This document shows, piece after piece, positions 23,761-32,475 of a stretch of 64,000 bases of DNA; the stretch's first letter is position 1; every line of letters starts with the position of its first letter. Source of the stretch: Ravibacter sp964559125 (GTDB lineage: Bacteria > Bacteroidota > Bacteroidia > Cytophagales > Spirosomataceae). The stretch spans positions 62,001-126,000 of the forward strand of contig CAZLGW010000014.1 in assembly GCA_964559125.1 (NCBI GenBank), in the 5' to 3' direction. A program made the position numbers and the translations under genes. The notes beneath the pieces were generated by a model, which made no database searches, was not told the origin of the DNA, and was given only the letters and a program-made list of their open reading frames with translations.

Positions 23761-25095
23761 ATGAAACATGAAGACAAGCTTCTCAGGATCCTCGGTGTGG
23801 GTTTTGGTATAGCGGTAACAGTAGGCGGTACTATCGGTACGGGAATTCTTCGTAAGCCGGGACCGGTAGCTGCGGCGCTGGGTGATCCGTGGCTGATTAT
23901 GGGGGTTTGGCTGGTAGTAAGCCTCTATGCTTTTGCAGGTACCCTGTGCACCATCGAGCTGGGTACCTCGCTTCCCAGGGCGGGTGCGTGGTATGTGTAT
24001 GCCCGCAGAGCTTTCGGCAATTACACCGGTTTTGTGGTAGGGATCAACAGCTGGCTCGGAACGTGCTCTGCGCTGGGTTTTGGCGCTTATACTTTTTCGG
24101 AATATGCGGCTTTGCTGTTTCCGGCGATCACCGGTCACGAGACTTTTGCAGGGGTAGTTTTATTAGCACTTCTTACCGGGTTTCATTGGTTGGGGCTCAG
24201 GATGGCGAGCGATTTTCAAAATGTGATGAGCCTTATCAAAGGCCTGGGGCTGGTGGCTTTCGTGGCTGTTTGCTTCATTTACGGAAGCCCTGTGAAGTCT
24301 TCGGAAGTAGTGGAAACCACTACCGCTATATGGAACGGAGGAGCGTGGATTGCGCCGTTATTATTTTCACTCCAGGCTGTATTTTATACGTTCGACGGGT
24401 GGCATACCGCGGCCTATTTTGCAGAAGAAGACAAAAATCCCTCTAAAAATCTCCCGAAGTCCATGATCGGGGGTGTGCTGCTGATTATTGTGATCTACCT
24501 GGCAGTCAATGCGGCGCTTTTATATGTGCTTCCCATGCAGGTCCTGACAGGATCGAAATTGGCCGCCGCCGATGCGGTAGCGTTGATTTTTGGAGAGCAG
24601 TCCGGGCTGGTGGTCACTGCGTTCCTGATGCTTTCCATCCTGGGTATCGTAAATGCGCAGATGCTGTTCAATCCCCGGGTAATATACTCAATGAGCAGGG
24701 ACGGGTTGTTTCTGCCCTGGGGTAACCGTGTAAATAAGCGGGGAACCCCGTTGCTGGCTATGCCCCTCACTGTAGCAGTAGCGATTGTGCTGATGCTGAC
24801 GGGTAAGGAGACCAACGAAAAACTTTCGGATGTGGCTACTTTCTTTTTTGTGATGGGGTACACTTCCGGCTTCGCCTCGCTACTGGCCTTGCGAAGGAAA
24901 GAACCCGACCTGGAGCGTCCCTGGAAAGTGCCGCTTTATCCGTTTTTGCCGGTAACCATGCTGATATTGTCGTCAGGGTTTCTCATCCTGGCCATAATGC
25001 AGGATCCGCCTGGGAGCATTTACGCTATGATTTTCCTTCTTTTCAGCTATCCTCTTTACAAGCTTGTGGTGAAAATAAATAAGGCGCGGGAGTGA
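23761..25095 (+). CDS. APC family amino acid permease
   Basis: 444 residues with about 12 membrane helices. The APC signature around helix 1 is GFGIAVTVGGTIGTGILRKPGPVA, and helix 6 carries FSLQAVFYTFDGWHTAAYFAEE. It resembles L-type transporters and the GABA/serine permease group; the exact amino acid is not evident. The preceding 180 bases are AT-rich with no clear promoter spacing. It stands alone between the IS fragment and the repeat at 25116-25286. Confidence 0.9.
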   Translation: MKHEDKLLRILGVGFGIAVTVGGTIGTGILRKPGPVAAALGDPWLIMGVWLVVSLYAFAGTLCTIELGTSLPRAGAWYVYARRAFGNYTGFVVGINSWLGTCSALGFGAYTFSEYAALLFPAITGHETFAGVVLLALLTGFHWLGLRMASDFQNVMSLIKGLGLVAFVAVCFIYGSPVKSSEVVETTTAIWNGGAWIAPLLFSLQAVFYTFDGWHTAAYFAEEDKNPSKNLPKSMIGGVLLIIVIYLAVNAALLYVLPMQVLTGSKLAAADAVALIFGEQSGLVVTAFLMLSILGIVNAQMLFNPRVIYSMSRDGLFLPWGNRVNKRGTPLLAMPLTVAVAIVLMLTGKETNEKLSDVATFFFVMGYTSGFASLLALRRKEPDLERPWKVPLYPFLPVTMLILSSGFLILAIMQDPPGSIYAMIFLLFSYPLYKLVVKINKARE

Positions 25096-25115
25096 AAGAC
25101 AGATATCGGAAAAAG

Positions 25116-25286
25116 TTTAACCACAAAGGTACGGAGAGTTTAGGCTCTCCCTCGTCGGACGATGGGCGGGCGACTTCAGGTCTCTGACCTGATAAAGGAT
25201 GATTTTTTTGCCGGTCGGAGACCGGCTATCGCTCTTTCACCGTCGGAAGACGGGAAAGAGCTTTTCTCTGTGCCTTTGTGGTTAAA
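25116..25286. repeat. MITE-like element with terminal inverted repeats and inner hairpins
   Basis: About 171 bases bounded by TTTAACCACAAAGG at the left and CCTTTGTGGTTAAA at the right. Inside lie several palindromes: CAGGTCTCTGACCTG, GCCGGTCGGAGACCGGC, and a CTCTTTC / GAAAGAG stem. It fills the gap between the convergent permease and DUF3127 genes and may terminate both. It shares end sequence with 23010-23133 and hairpin cores with 54150-54207. Confidence 0.7.
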
Positions 25287-25309
25287 AATATTCCTCCGCG
25301 TTTAATTCC

Positions 25310-25669
25310 TCAGAAAGGAAGATCATCTTCCGCATCTTCGGTAAAGGTTGGGGGAAGCGGTGTAGCGACAGCCTGGCCGCCGCCTGCCGAAGCAGCCATA
25401 GCGCCTCCGGTCTTTTCTACTTTCCAGGCCCTTGCTTCGGTGTACCAGCGCCCGTTGTATTCACGGCTTTCCAGGTCAATAGACGCGGTTACTGCGTCTC
25501 CTTTCTGCAACGCTGCCTGGTCGATCCTGTCGCCCCACAGCGAGATACATACTTTTTTCGGATACTGAGAAGGTGTTTCCAGAATAAATTCCTGTTTGCG
25601 CCACATCCCGTTTTTTCCCTGGCCGTTGACCTCGGCCAGGATATCGATCACTGTTCCGGATATTTCCAT
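25310..25669 (-). CDS. DUF3127 protein with SSB-like acidic C-terminus
   Basis: 119 residues. The first about 85 form the DUF3127 domain, an OB-fold-like beta protein (MEISGTVIDILAEVNGQGKNG, WRKQEFILETPSQYPKKV, YNGRWYTEARAWKVEK). A Gly/Ala/Pro linker leads to the last residues, EDAEDDLPF, close to the DDDIPF tip by which bacterial SSB proteins recruit partners. It may thus bind nucleic acid or compete for SSB partners, but no function is established from sequence. Single gene, divergent from prpB. Confidence 0.87.
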   Translation of the reverse strand: MEISGTVIDILAEVNGQGKNGMWRKQEFILETPSQYPKKVCISLWGDRIDQAALQKGDAVTASIDLESREYNGRWYTEARAWKVEKTGGAMAASAGGGQAVATPLPPTFTEDAEDDLPF

Positions 25670-25834
25670 AGTGTTATAGTATTGATATATTGTTTTGTGA
25701 AATTCAGAAACTCAAAATAAATGTATTTGGGAGTCTAATCAAAGCGGGTAGCGGGATTGTACGGAAATATTGCGGACGGGGCCGGTAACTATCGAAATTT
25801 AGCTATTTTGCAAACCCAACACAGAAAGTTCACT

Positions 25835-26728
25835 ATGTCGTCGCAGTCAAATGTATTATCTCCGGGGGCCAGGTTCCGTCGTGCGCTCGGTGATTCCCGG
25901 CCCTTGCAGATTGCGGGAGCTATTAATGCCAACCATGCACTTCTGGCTACGCAGGCGGGCTTTAAGGCTATCTATGTCTCGGGAGGCGGGGTAGCTGCGG
26001 GCTCGCTCGGAGTGCCCGACCTCGGAATCAGCTCCCTGTCGGATGTGCTCACAGATGTAGAGCGAATTACCAATGTCGTAGACACTCCCTTACTGGTCGA
26101 TATCGATACCGGCTTCGGTCCGTCTGCCTTTAACGTAGCCAGGACGATCAGGGAGCTGGAAAAGGCTGGGGCGGCGGCAGTTCATATAGAAGACCAGGTA
26201 GGAGCGAAGAGGTGCGGACACCGGCCTGGAAAGGAACTGGTAAGCCCGGAGGAAATGTCTGACCGGGTAAAAGCGGCAGTCGATGCGCGCCGGGACCGGG
26301 ATTTCCTGATCGGGGCGCGGACCGACGCGTTGGCAGGCGAAGGCCTGGAAAAGACTCTGGAGCGGGTAGCAGCCTATGCGGAAGCGGGTGCAGATTTTAT
26401 ATTTGCCGAAGCTGTGAACGAGTTGAGCCAATACGGGCATTTTGTAAGAGCTTCGGGGCTGCCGGTGCTCGCCAATATCACAGAATTTGGAATGACGCCG
26501 CTGTGGACAGTTGAAGAGCTGGAAAAAGCAGGGGTGAGTATGATCCTTTACCCGCTATCGGCCTTCAGGGCTGCCAACAAGGCTGCAGAAAGAGTATACA
26601 GCGCCATCCTTAGAGATGGTACCCAGCGCAATGTAACAGACATCATGCAGACCAGGGTGGAGCTTTATGAGAGCATCGGTTACTATTCCTATGAACAGAA
26701 GCTTGATCAGCTTTTCAGTGGAAAATGA
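25835..26728 (+). CDS. prpB: Methylisocitrate lyase
   Basis: 297 residues from the ATG at 25835; the upstream in-frame TTG would add 26 residues without resemblance to the family. It belongs to the isocitrate lyase/PEP mutase superfamily: VDIDTGFG holds the magnesium-binding aspartates, and the active-site loop is KRCGHRPGK, as in PrpB. It splits 2-methylisocitrate into pyruvate and succinate, the last step of the methylcitrate cycle for propionate. It heads the prpB-prpC-prpD row. Confidence 0.94.
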   Translation: MSSQSNVLSPGARFRRALGDSRPLQIAGAINANHALLATQAGFKAIYVSGGGVAAGSLGVPDLGISSLSDVLTDVERITNVVDTPLLVDIDTGFGPSAFNVARTIRELEKAGAAAVHIEDQVGAKRCGHRPGKELVSPEEMSDRVKAAVDARRDRDFLIGARTDALAGEGLEKTLERVAAYAEAGADFIFAEAVNELSQYGHFVRASGLPVLANITEFGMTPLWTVEELEKAGVSMILYPLSAFRAANKAAERVYSAILRDGTQRNVTDIMQTRVELYESIGYYSYEQKLDQLFSGK

Positions 26729-26809
26729 GACACGCATGAGTGGTGTGCCGGATTTGACACCTTACCAGGAATATTTTATAATTTTTAACTATCCCAAAAA
26801 AGAGGAACG

Positions 26810-27958
26810 ATGAGCAGTGAATCTTTTTCTTTTAAACCCAAAAAAAGTGTTGCTCTCTCGGGGGTAGCGGCCGGGAACACGGCATTATGTACGGTAGGAA
26901 AGAACGGTAACGAATTACATTACCGTGGCTATGATATCCTCGATCTTGCGGAAAAAGCTTCCTTTGAAGAAACCGCCTACCTGCTGATATACGGGGAGCT
27001 TCCCAACCGGGCGCAGCTCGACATGTACAGGACAAGGCTGAAGGGGATGAGGGGCCTGCCTGCTATCACCAGGAATGTCCTGGAGCAGTTGCCGGCTTCG
27101 TCGCACCCGATGGATGTGCTACGCACCTACGTATCGGTGCTCGGAACCGTAAACCCTGAAAAAGAAGATCATCCGCTGGCAGGAGCAAAGAACATTGCCG
27201 ACCGTTTGCTGGCTTCGCTGCCGTCTGCACTGCTTTACTGGCACCATTTTTCGCAAAATGGCAGACGCATTGAAACCGAGACAGACGATGATACCATTGG
27301 CGGTCATTTCCTCCGTCTGCTCCATGGAAAAGAGACGCCGCCGTCGTGGGAAAGAGCGATGCAGATCTCGCTTAACCTGTATGCCGAGCATGAGTTTAAC
27401 GCGAGTACATTTACTTCCAGGGTTATAGCCGGCACCGGCTCCGACATGTATTCTGCCGTTTCGGGCGCTATCGGCGCGCTTCGCGGACCCAAGCACGGTG
27501 GTGCTAACGAAGTAGCTTTCGATATCCAGAGCAGGTACTCCGGCCCTGATGAGGCAGAGGCAGACATAAAGCAGCGGCTCGAAAGAAAGGAGGTGATCAT
27601 CGGCTTCGGACACCCGGTCTATACGATTTCCGACCCGAGAAATAAGATCATCAAGCAGGTGGCTTATGATCTTTCGGTGGAAGCAGGCAATATGCATTTG
27701 TTTGACATAGCAGAACGCCTCGAATCTGTTATGTGGGATCAGAAGCGCATGTTTCCCAATCTAGACTGGTTTTCTGCGGTTTCATACCACCTGATGGGCG
27801 TACCGACGCTCTTTTTTACCCCGCTTTTTGTCATGAGCCGGGTGACAGGCTGGAGCGCCCATATTATAGAACAGCGCATTGACGGAAAAATAATCAGGCC
27901 CGGCGCCAATTATACAGGCCCTGACGACAGGCCGTTTGTGTCTCTTGACAACAGATAG
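26810..27958 (+). CDS. prpC: 2-Methylcitrate synthase / citrate synthase II
   Basis: 382 residues, the length of the small dimeric citrate-synthase type. Motifs: YRGYDILDLAEKASFEETAYLL, GALRGPKHGGANEVAF, and the catalytic IIGFGHPVYTISDPRNKI block. Position between prpB and prpD indicates methylcitrate synthase, which joins propionyl-CoA and oxaloacetate; side activity with acetyl-CoA is usual in the family. It starts 81 bases after prpB. Confidence 0.93.
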   Translation: MSSESFSFKPKKSVALSGVAAGNTALCTVGKNGNELHYRGYDILDLAEKASFEETAYLLIYGELPNRAQLDMYRTRLKGMRGLPAITRNVLEQLPASSHPMDVLRTYVSVLGTVNPEKEDHPLAGAKNIADRLLASLPSALLYWHHFSQNGRRIETETDDDTIGGHFLRLLHGKETPPSWERAMQISLNLYAEHEFNASTFTSRVIAGTGSDMYSAVSGAIGALRGPKHGGANEVAFDIQSRYSGPDEAEADIKQRLERKEVIIGFGHPVYTISDPRNKIIKQVAYDLSVEAGNMHLFDIAERLESVMWDQKRMFPNLDWFSAVSYHLMGVPTLFFTPLFVMSRVTGWSAHIIEQRIDGKIIRPGANYTGPDDRPFVSLDNR

Positions 27959-28043
27959 GAGGAGCCGGCAGGCACCCTGGTCCGGAAGACACAGACCACG
28001 GCATCATTCATCATTTATAACTCAGAATTCATAATTCTTAATA

Positions 28044-29498
28044 ATGTCTTCTCATATTTCAAATGAACGCCCCGCGCCGGACCAGGTACTGGCAGATCTG
28101 GCTGATTACGTCCTGAACTACGAAATAAAAAGTCCGTTAGCCTGGGAAACAGCCCATTATTGCCTTCTGGATACGCTGGGATGCGGGTTTGAAGCTCTGA
28201 CCTATCCTGCGTGTACCAAGCTGCTCGGGCCGGTGGTGCCGGGCACGATCGTTCCCAACGGTGCTAAGGTGCCTGGTACGAATTATCAGCTGGATCCTGT
28301 TCAGGCCGCATTTAACCTCGGGGCGATGATACGCTGGCTGGATTTTAACGATACCTGGCTCGCGGCAGAATGGGGCCACCCTTCCGATAACCTGGGCGGC
28401 ATACTGGCTACTGCCGACTGGCTATCGCGTACTGCTGTGGCAGAAGGGAAGGCCGCTCTCTCGATGCGCGATGTGCTGGATACCATGATAAGAGCGCATG
28501 AGATACAGGGTGTCCTGGCGTTGGAGAATTCCTTCAACAGGGTAGGCCTGGACCATGTTCTGCTGGTCAAGCTTGCTTCGACTGCGGCAGTAGGACGGTT
28601 AATGGGGCTCAGCCGCGACGAACTGATCAATGCGATTTCGCTCGCTTTTGTCGACGGGCATTCGCTGCGCACGTACCGTCATGCTCCTAATACGGGCAGC
28701 CGTAAATCGTGGGCTGCAGGCGATGCCACCTCCAGGGCCGTGCGTCTTGCACTCATAGCCAGGACAGGCGAAATGGGCTACCCCAGCGTTCTTACAGCTA
28801 AAACCTGGGGTTTCTACGATGTTCTGTTTAAAGGGAATGAATTTAAATTCCAGCGGGGGTATGGTTCGTACGTAATGGAGAATGTGCTGTTCAAGATCTC
28901 TTTTCCTGCAGAATTTCATTCACAGACGGCAGTAGAAGCCGCCATGACCTTGCATGAGAGACTGGCTGCCCTCGGCAAAACAGCCGAAAATATAAGCTCG
29001 GTCGGGATCCGCACGCATGAAGCTGCGATACGGATTATCGATAAAAAGGGACCCCTGCACAATCCTGCAGACAGGGATCACTGCCTGCAATACATGATCG
29101 CAGTGCCTTTGCTTTTCGGCAGGCTTACTGCTGCCGACTATGAAGATGCTGTAGCGAAAGACCCTCGTATCGATGCCCTGCGTGAGAAAATGTTTACCGA
29201 AGAAGATGAACAGTTCACCCGCGACTACCACGATCCGGAGAAGCGCTCAATTGCCAATGCGCTTACTGTTACCCTCGACGACGGGAGAGTATTGGAAGAG
29301 GTGGTGGTAGAATACCCCATAGGACACCAGCGCCGCCGTAAGGAGGGAATCCCGTTGCTTCTGGCCAAATATAAGGTGAATCTTAACCGGGTTTTTGCCG
29401 GAAAGCAGCAGGAGCAGATCCTGGATGCTACGTTAGACCTGGATACAGTTCTGCAAATGCCGGTACATGAATTTGTAAATTTGTATGTGAGGCCGTAA
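28044..29498 (+). CDS. prpD: 2-Methylcitrate dehydratase
   Basis: 484 residues of the MmgE/PrpD family, matching the length of E. coli PrpD. Recognisable blocks: DTLGCGFEAL, WLDFNDTWLAAEWGHPSDNLGGIL, and the C-terminal VVEYPIGHQRRRKEG. It dehydrates 2-methylcitrate to 2-methyl-cis-aconitate; an aconitase rehydrates it. With prpB and prpC it gives a propionate route from propionyl-CoA to pyruvate. It runs tail to tail with mazF, 13 bases away. Confidence 0.94.
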   Translation: MSSHISNERPAPDQVLADLADYVLNYEIKSPLAWETAHYCLLDTLGCGFEALTYPACTKLLGPVVPGTIVPNGAKVPGTNYQLDPVQAAFNLGAMIRWLDFNDTWLAAEWGHPSDNLGGILATADWLSRTAVAEGKAALSMRDVLDTMIRAHEIQGVLALENSFNRVGLDHVLLVKLASTAAVGRLMGLSRDELINAISLAFVDGHSLRTYRHAPNTGSRKSWAAGDATSRAVRLALIARTGEMGYPSVLTAKTWGFYDVLFKGNEFKFQRGYGSYVMENVLFKISFPAEFHSQTAVEAAMTLHERLAALGKTAENISSVGIRTHEAAIRIIDKKGPLHNPADRDHCLQYMIAVPLLFGRLTAADYEDAVAKDPRIDALREKMFTEEDEQFTRDYHDPEKRSIANALTVTLDDGRVLEEVVVEYPIGHQRRRKEGIPLLLAKYKVNLNRVFAGKQQEQILDATLDLDTVLQMPVHEFVNLYVRP

Positions 29499-29511
29499 AG
29501 TGCGGACCTGG

Positions 29512-29847
29512 TTAGCTTACAAGCATTTCCCACAGAACCTGCTTTAAGCTGGCAACCTCTTGTTTGGATAGCTTACCTATTCTGGCGCCTAGTCTTGTTT
29601 TATCGACGGTTCTTATCTGGTCGGTGGCAACGGAGCCATCTTTGTTCGCTACTTTGCATGCTACCCGCCAAGGAAAGTCCTTTATCGTCGACGTCACAGG
29701 CGCTACTATTACCGTACGCAAATGTTGATTTAATTCATTGGGGCTGATGATAATGCATGGTCTTGTCTTGGAAATTTCACTCCCCTGGGTAGGATCAAGC
29801 GATATCCAATACACTTCATATTGGTCATAAGCATTTACCATGTCCAT
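29512..29847 (-). CDS. mazF: MazF/PemK-type mRNA interferase toxin
   Basis: 111 residues. Family features: YEVYWISLDPTQGSEISKTRPCIIISPNELN at the N-terminus, VIVAPVTSTIKDFPWRVACK in the middle, and VATDQIRTVDKTRLGARIGKLS towards the end. MazF toxins cut mRNA at short motifs when the antitoxin is degraded. The gene overlaps the antitoxin gene by 13 bases, so both come from one transcript. It looks intact. Confidence 0.9.
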   Translation of the reverse strand: MDMVNAYDQYEVYWISLDPTQGSEISKTRPCIIISPNELNQHLRTVIVAPVTSTIKDFPWRVACKVANKDGSVATDQIRTVDKTRLGARIGKLSKQEVASLKQVLWEMLVS

Positions 29848-30083
29848 TCTTCCCGATCAAAATGGTTTTCTGCGTCATCGAGTAAGGGGGCATCATCTCC
29901 TGATGCGTGCATAGCGATTGCAGCTTCAGTCCATCCTTGTCTGGGAGAGGGCTTGATGACAATGCTATCCTCACTAAACTCAATTTCAACACTTGATTTA
30001 GTATGTAATCTGAGCTTACGAAGGATCGCTGCCGGTAGGATTACCCCTTGACTATTACCAATATTTATAATGTTGGTTTTCAT
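29835..30083 (-). CDS. mazE: MazE-type antitoxin (AbrB/SpoVT fold)
   Basis: 82 residues. The N-terminal AbrB-like DNA-binding swapped hairpin is NIGNSQGVILPAAILRKLRLHTKSSVEIEF. The acidic, tryptophan-containing C-terminus (DDAENHFDREEWTW) would wrap around the toxin. Antitoxins of this type repress their own operon; two related palindromes upstream (30085-30096 and 30128-30139) are likely operators. The unit sits alone between metabolic genes, as mobile toxin-antitoxin pairs often do. Confidence 0.88.
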   Translation of the reverse strand: MKTNIINIGNSQGVILPAAILRKLRLHTKSSVEIEFSEDSIVIKPSPRQGWTEAAIAMHASGDDAPLLDDAENHFDREEWTW

Positions 30084-30084
30084 A

Positions 30085-30139
30085 ATGTTATTACATAGAT
30101 TACTTATTGATTTAAATAGCCTGTTAGATGTTATAACAT
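30085..30139 (-). promoter_or_regulatory. Two candidate MazE operators
   Basis: ATGTTATTACAT (30085-30096) and the perfect palindrome ATGTTATAACAT (30128-30139) differ by one base and are 31 bases apart, directly upstream of the antitoxin start. Confidence 0.6.
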
Positions 30140-30180
30140 TGATGGCCCCAGATTGGTTCCTGTCCAGCGTGTCTTAATGG

Positions 30181-31101
30181 CTAAACAAGCAGTGGCATTA
30201 TCGCTTTCGGGAATTCAGGTATGACGACTTCCGGGTCCGGTATGGCCGGATGCCAGCGTTTTTCCCACTCGAAAGCATAATAGCCCCTATAACCACCTTT
30301 GACGAGTGCTCCGAGCGCTTCCTTCAGCGGAGCTTCTCCTTGTCCTACCTGCACATAGCGCCATTTGCCGTTCTCTCTCACTGCATCTTTTACGTGAACG
30401 TGGGCAATGTACGGTTTTAGCGCAGCGTATACTTCGGAGGGAGCCTCTTTCGTCACAGACCACATGTTAAAAATATCCCAGATCAGGCCAATGTGCGAAT
30501 GTTCGGAAGCTTTCATGATACGAAGCAGCAGGTCTTTTCCTACTACCTCGCCGTGCGATTCCAAAAGGACTTTTACTTTGGTTTCTTTTGCATAGTCTCC
30601 CAGCTCTTTCAGTCCATCGATAATCAGCTGAATGGTTTGTTCCCGGTCCTGGTCTTTAGGGAGATTATTGGGGAATACCCTGACATAGGGACAGTTCAGC
30701 TGTCTGGCCAGGTCAATAAAACTCCTTGCTTCTGCCAGGTTTTCTTCCCTGAGCTTTGGATCGGCGATATGGAGACGGGCCGATGCACCGAGCCCGACAA
30801 TACGCACGCCTTTTTTCCTTGCTTTTGCGGCAGATTCCCTGATATTTTCGGATGTTCTGAATTCAGGGCATAGCGGCAGGTCCATCTCGTCGAGGATTCC
30901 CCTGATCTCTATCCCCTGGTAGTTGTTTGCTGCTGCATAGCCCAGGATGGTATCAAAATCCCACTTCGGAGATCCGAGTGTCGAAAATGCCAGAAGCGGC
31001 TTTTTTTTATGTGCAGCCGCGAAACTGTCGGAAAGCGAAGTGCCTGTAGCTGCGATAGCCGCCGATGTACGGATAAATTGACGACGCGAGACAATACTCA
31101 T
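30181..31101 (-). CDS. Tat-exported sugar phosphate isomerase/epimerase-like protein
   Basis: 306 residues. The N-terminus has a twin-arginine signal (VSRRQFIRTSAAIAATG), so it is likely exported. The rest is an AP-endonuclease-2/xylose-isomerase TIM barrel: metal-ligand regions include VLLESHGE, GLIWDIFNMW, HVHVKDAV and AFEWEKRWHP. Such exported proteins in Bacteroidota are usually annotated as sugar epimerases; substrate unknown. It stands alone, with the 474-base repeat region upstream. Confidence 0.87.
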   Translation of the reverse strand: MSIVSRRQFIRTSAAIAATGTSLSDSFAAAHKKKPLLAFSTLGSPKWDFDTILGYAAANNYQGIEIRGILDEMDLPLCPEFRTSENIRESAAKARKKGVRIVGLGASARLHIADPKLREENLAEARSFIDLARQLNCPYVRVFPNNLPKDQDREQTIQLIIDGLKELGDYAKETKVKVLLESHGEVVGKDLLLRIMKASEHSHIGLIWDIFNMWSVTKEAPSEVYAALKPYIAHVHVKDAVRENGKWRYVQVGQGEAPLKEALGALVKGGYRGYYAFEWEKRWHPAIPDPEVVIPEFPKAIMPLLV

Positions 31102-31189
31102 AGTAGTAAGGGAATTAGTGATACTCCAAAAATATCAAAATGAAAACGGATAGCCTAACGGAATTTCTGTGATTAAGAAAAATTCGGGG

Positions 31190-31480
31190 CTGAATGCTGC
31201 GTCCCTCCGGGACGCCTATCCGTCGAACATACTACCAGACCGGCTCAAGATCCGGTAGGATCGCCCGGCTTTGTAGCCCCGGGTTTCAACCCGGGGTTTA
31301 GGTGTTCCCCGGCGGCGAAGGGAGTACCGTAGGTACGACACACATAAACAGAGCGATCGAAAAACCATCGGTGTGGCCTGCCCGAAATCGGTCGTACCTA
31401 CGGCACTCGGGCTGACGCGCGTGCCATCCGGGCCACGGGTTTCAACCCGGGGCTACAATGAGGCCGACCCTAAGGGTCTG
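31190..31480. repeat. REP-like palindrome cluster with a 188-bp MITE-like element
   Basis: 31271-31458 is a near-perfect long palindrome: 15-bp terminal inverted repeats TTGTAGCCCCGGGTT / AACCCGGGGCTACAA (31271-31285, 31444-31458) and inner arms at 31322-31339 and 31391-31408 (17 of 18 pairs). To its left lie the stem GCGTCCC / GGGACGC and a CCGG-rich inverted repeat; to its right GACCCTAAGGGTC. No reading frame was seen in the 474-base gap 31102-31575. Confidence 0.8.
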
Positions 31481-31575
31481 CTCTTTCTATGCCGAATCCA
31501 GCTATATCAATAATCCAAGACCCTCCACAAGAAATGAGATTGATCCCTGGTCATCTCGTTACACAAAGAAACCTG

Positions 31576-32475
31576 TTACATTAAAGTTGCCGTAATGCCG
31601 CAGATCGCCTTGACCAGCAGCATACCGTCGATGACGACCAGGTAGTAAAGGATTGGCCTCGGCTTATGCATGCTCAGGGCTATGTACAGGGTAAGGCAGA
31701 AAGGGATAAGATTGACTGCTTCCTGGTAGATAGTGAGGTTCCTGTAAGAGGAAAAAAGCAGGAAGGAAGCGGTTCCTAGCAGAATCATCGGCAAGAGTAT
31801 GAACATGACAGTGAAGCGTGCGCCATAGCTCACTACAAATGTTTTCAACTTCCTGTTGGAGTCGTCGGTGTAGTCTTTAATATCAAATAGGATCGCGTTT
31901 ACGCTGCAGAACATCCAGTTTTTTACAAACAGCCAGGCGGCCAGCAACCAGGGGATTTCTATATGGCCGTTGTTTTCCAGTTGAAGCGATAGAAGGGGCA
32001 GCAGGCTTACAGAAGCGGCCCAGCACAGGCCTATGGTGACAGGTTTTGTCCATCCGCTGTTCCGTAGATTGAGAAATGGCAGCTTTCCGTAATAAGAAGC
32101 GGCAGCCAGCAGGGTGCAGGACATTATAATCCAGGCAGACCAATGAAGTGATGACAGCGAGCCGTAATACCGGAGGAGGTATACCAGTCCGCTCCACAAA
32201 AAGGCCAGGGTCAGCAGGATCTGGCTGGCTTTTACCGCTTTGCGATGGCTCAGGTACCACCTGGTCCGGGGATTTTCTGCGAAAGGCTGATGCTTTGCCG
32301 AAAGGTAAGCATATGTGTAATACACCACCACGCCTGAAAACAGCAGGATATACCAGGGGAGGGAATTGAGCGGCAGGGAAAGCTGGAAGGAGGTTTCCAG
32401 CGATAAAGCGACCGCAAGAATTCCCAGGAAGTAGTTGCTGAAAAAAAAGGATCCGATGACATCCCTTTTTCCCAT
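31576..32475 (-). CDS. UbiA-like polytopic membrane protein
   Basis: 299 residues with about eight membrane helices. The segment NAILFDIKDYTDDSNRKLKT (residues 193-212) resembles the second aspartate-rich motif of UbiA prenyltransferases (DxxDxxxD region). The first motif (NDxxDxxxD) is not visible; its place shows YLSAKHQPFAENPRT. So it is a UbiA-superfamily relative, perhaps with altered chemistry. Its ATG directly abuts the dipeptidase stop (32475/32476), which implies one transcript. Confidence 0.65.
   Translation of the reverse strand: MGKRDVIGSFFFSNYFLGILAVALSLETSFQLSLPLNSLPWYILLFSGVVVYYTYAYLSAKHQPFAENPRTRWYLSHRKAVKASQILLTLAFLWSGLVYLLRYYGSLSSLHWSAWIIMSCTLLAAASYYGKLPFLNLRNSGWTKPVTIGLCWAASVSLLPLLSLQLENNGHIEIPWLLAAWLFVKNWMFCSVNAILFDIKDYTDDSNRKLKTFVVSYGARFTVMFILLPMILLGTASFLLFSSYRNLTIYQEAVNLIPFCLTLYIALSMHKPRPILYYLVVIDGMLLVKAICGITATLM

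Noticed and set aside
31190..31480. CRISPR array
   Set aside because: The repeated words are inverted palindromic arms, not regularly spaced direct repeats, and no cas gene is nearby.
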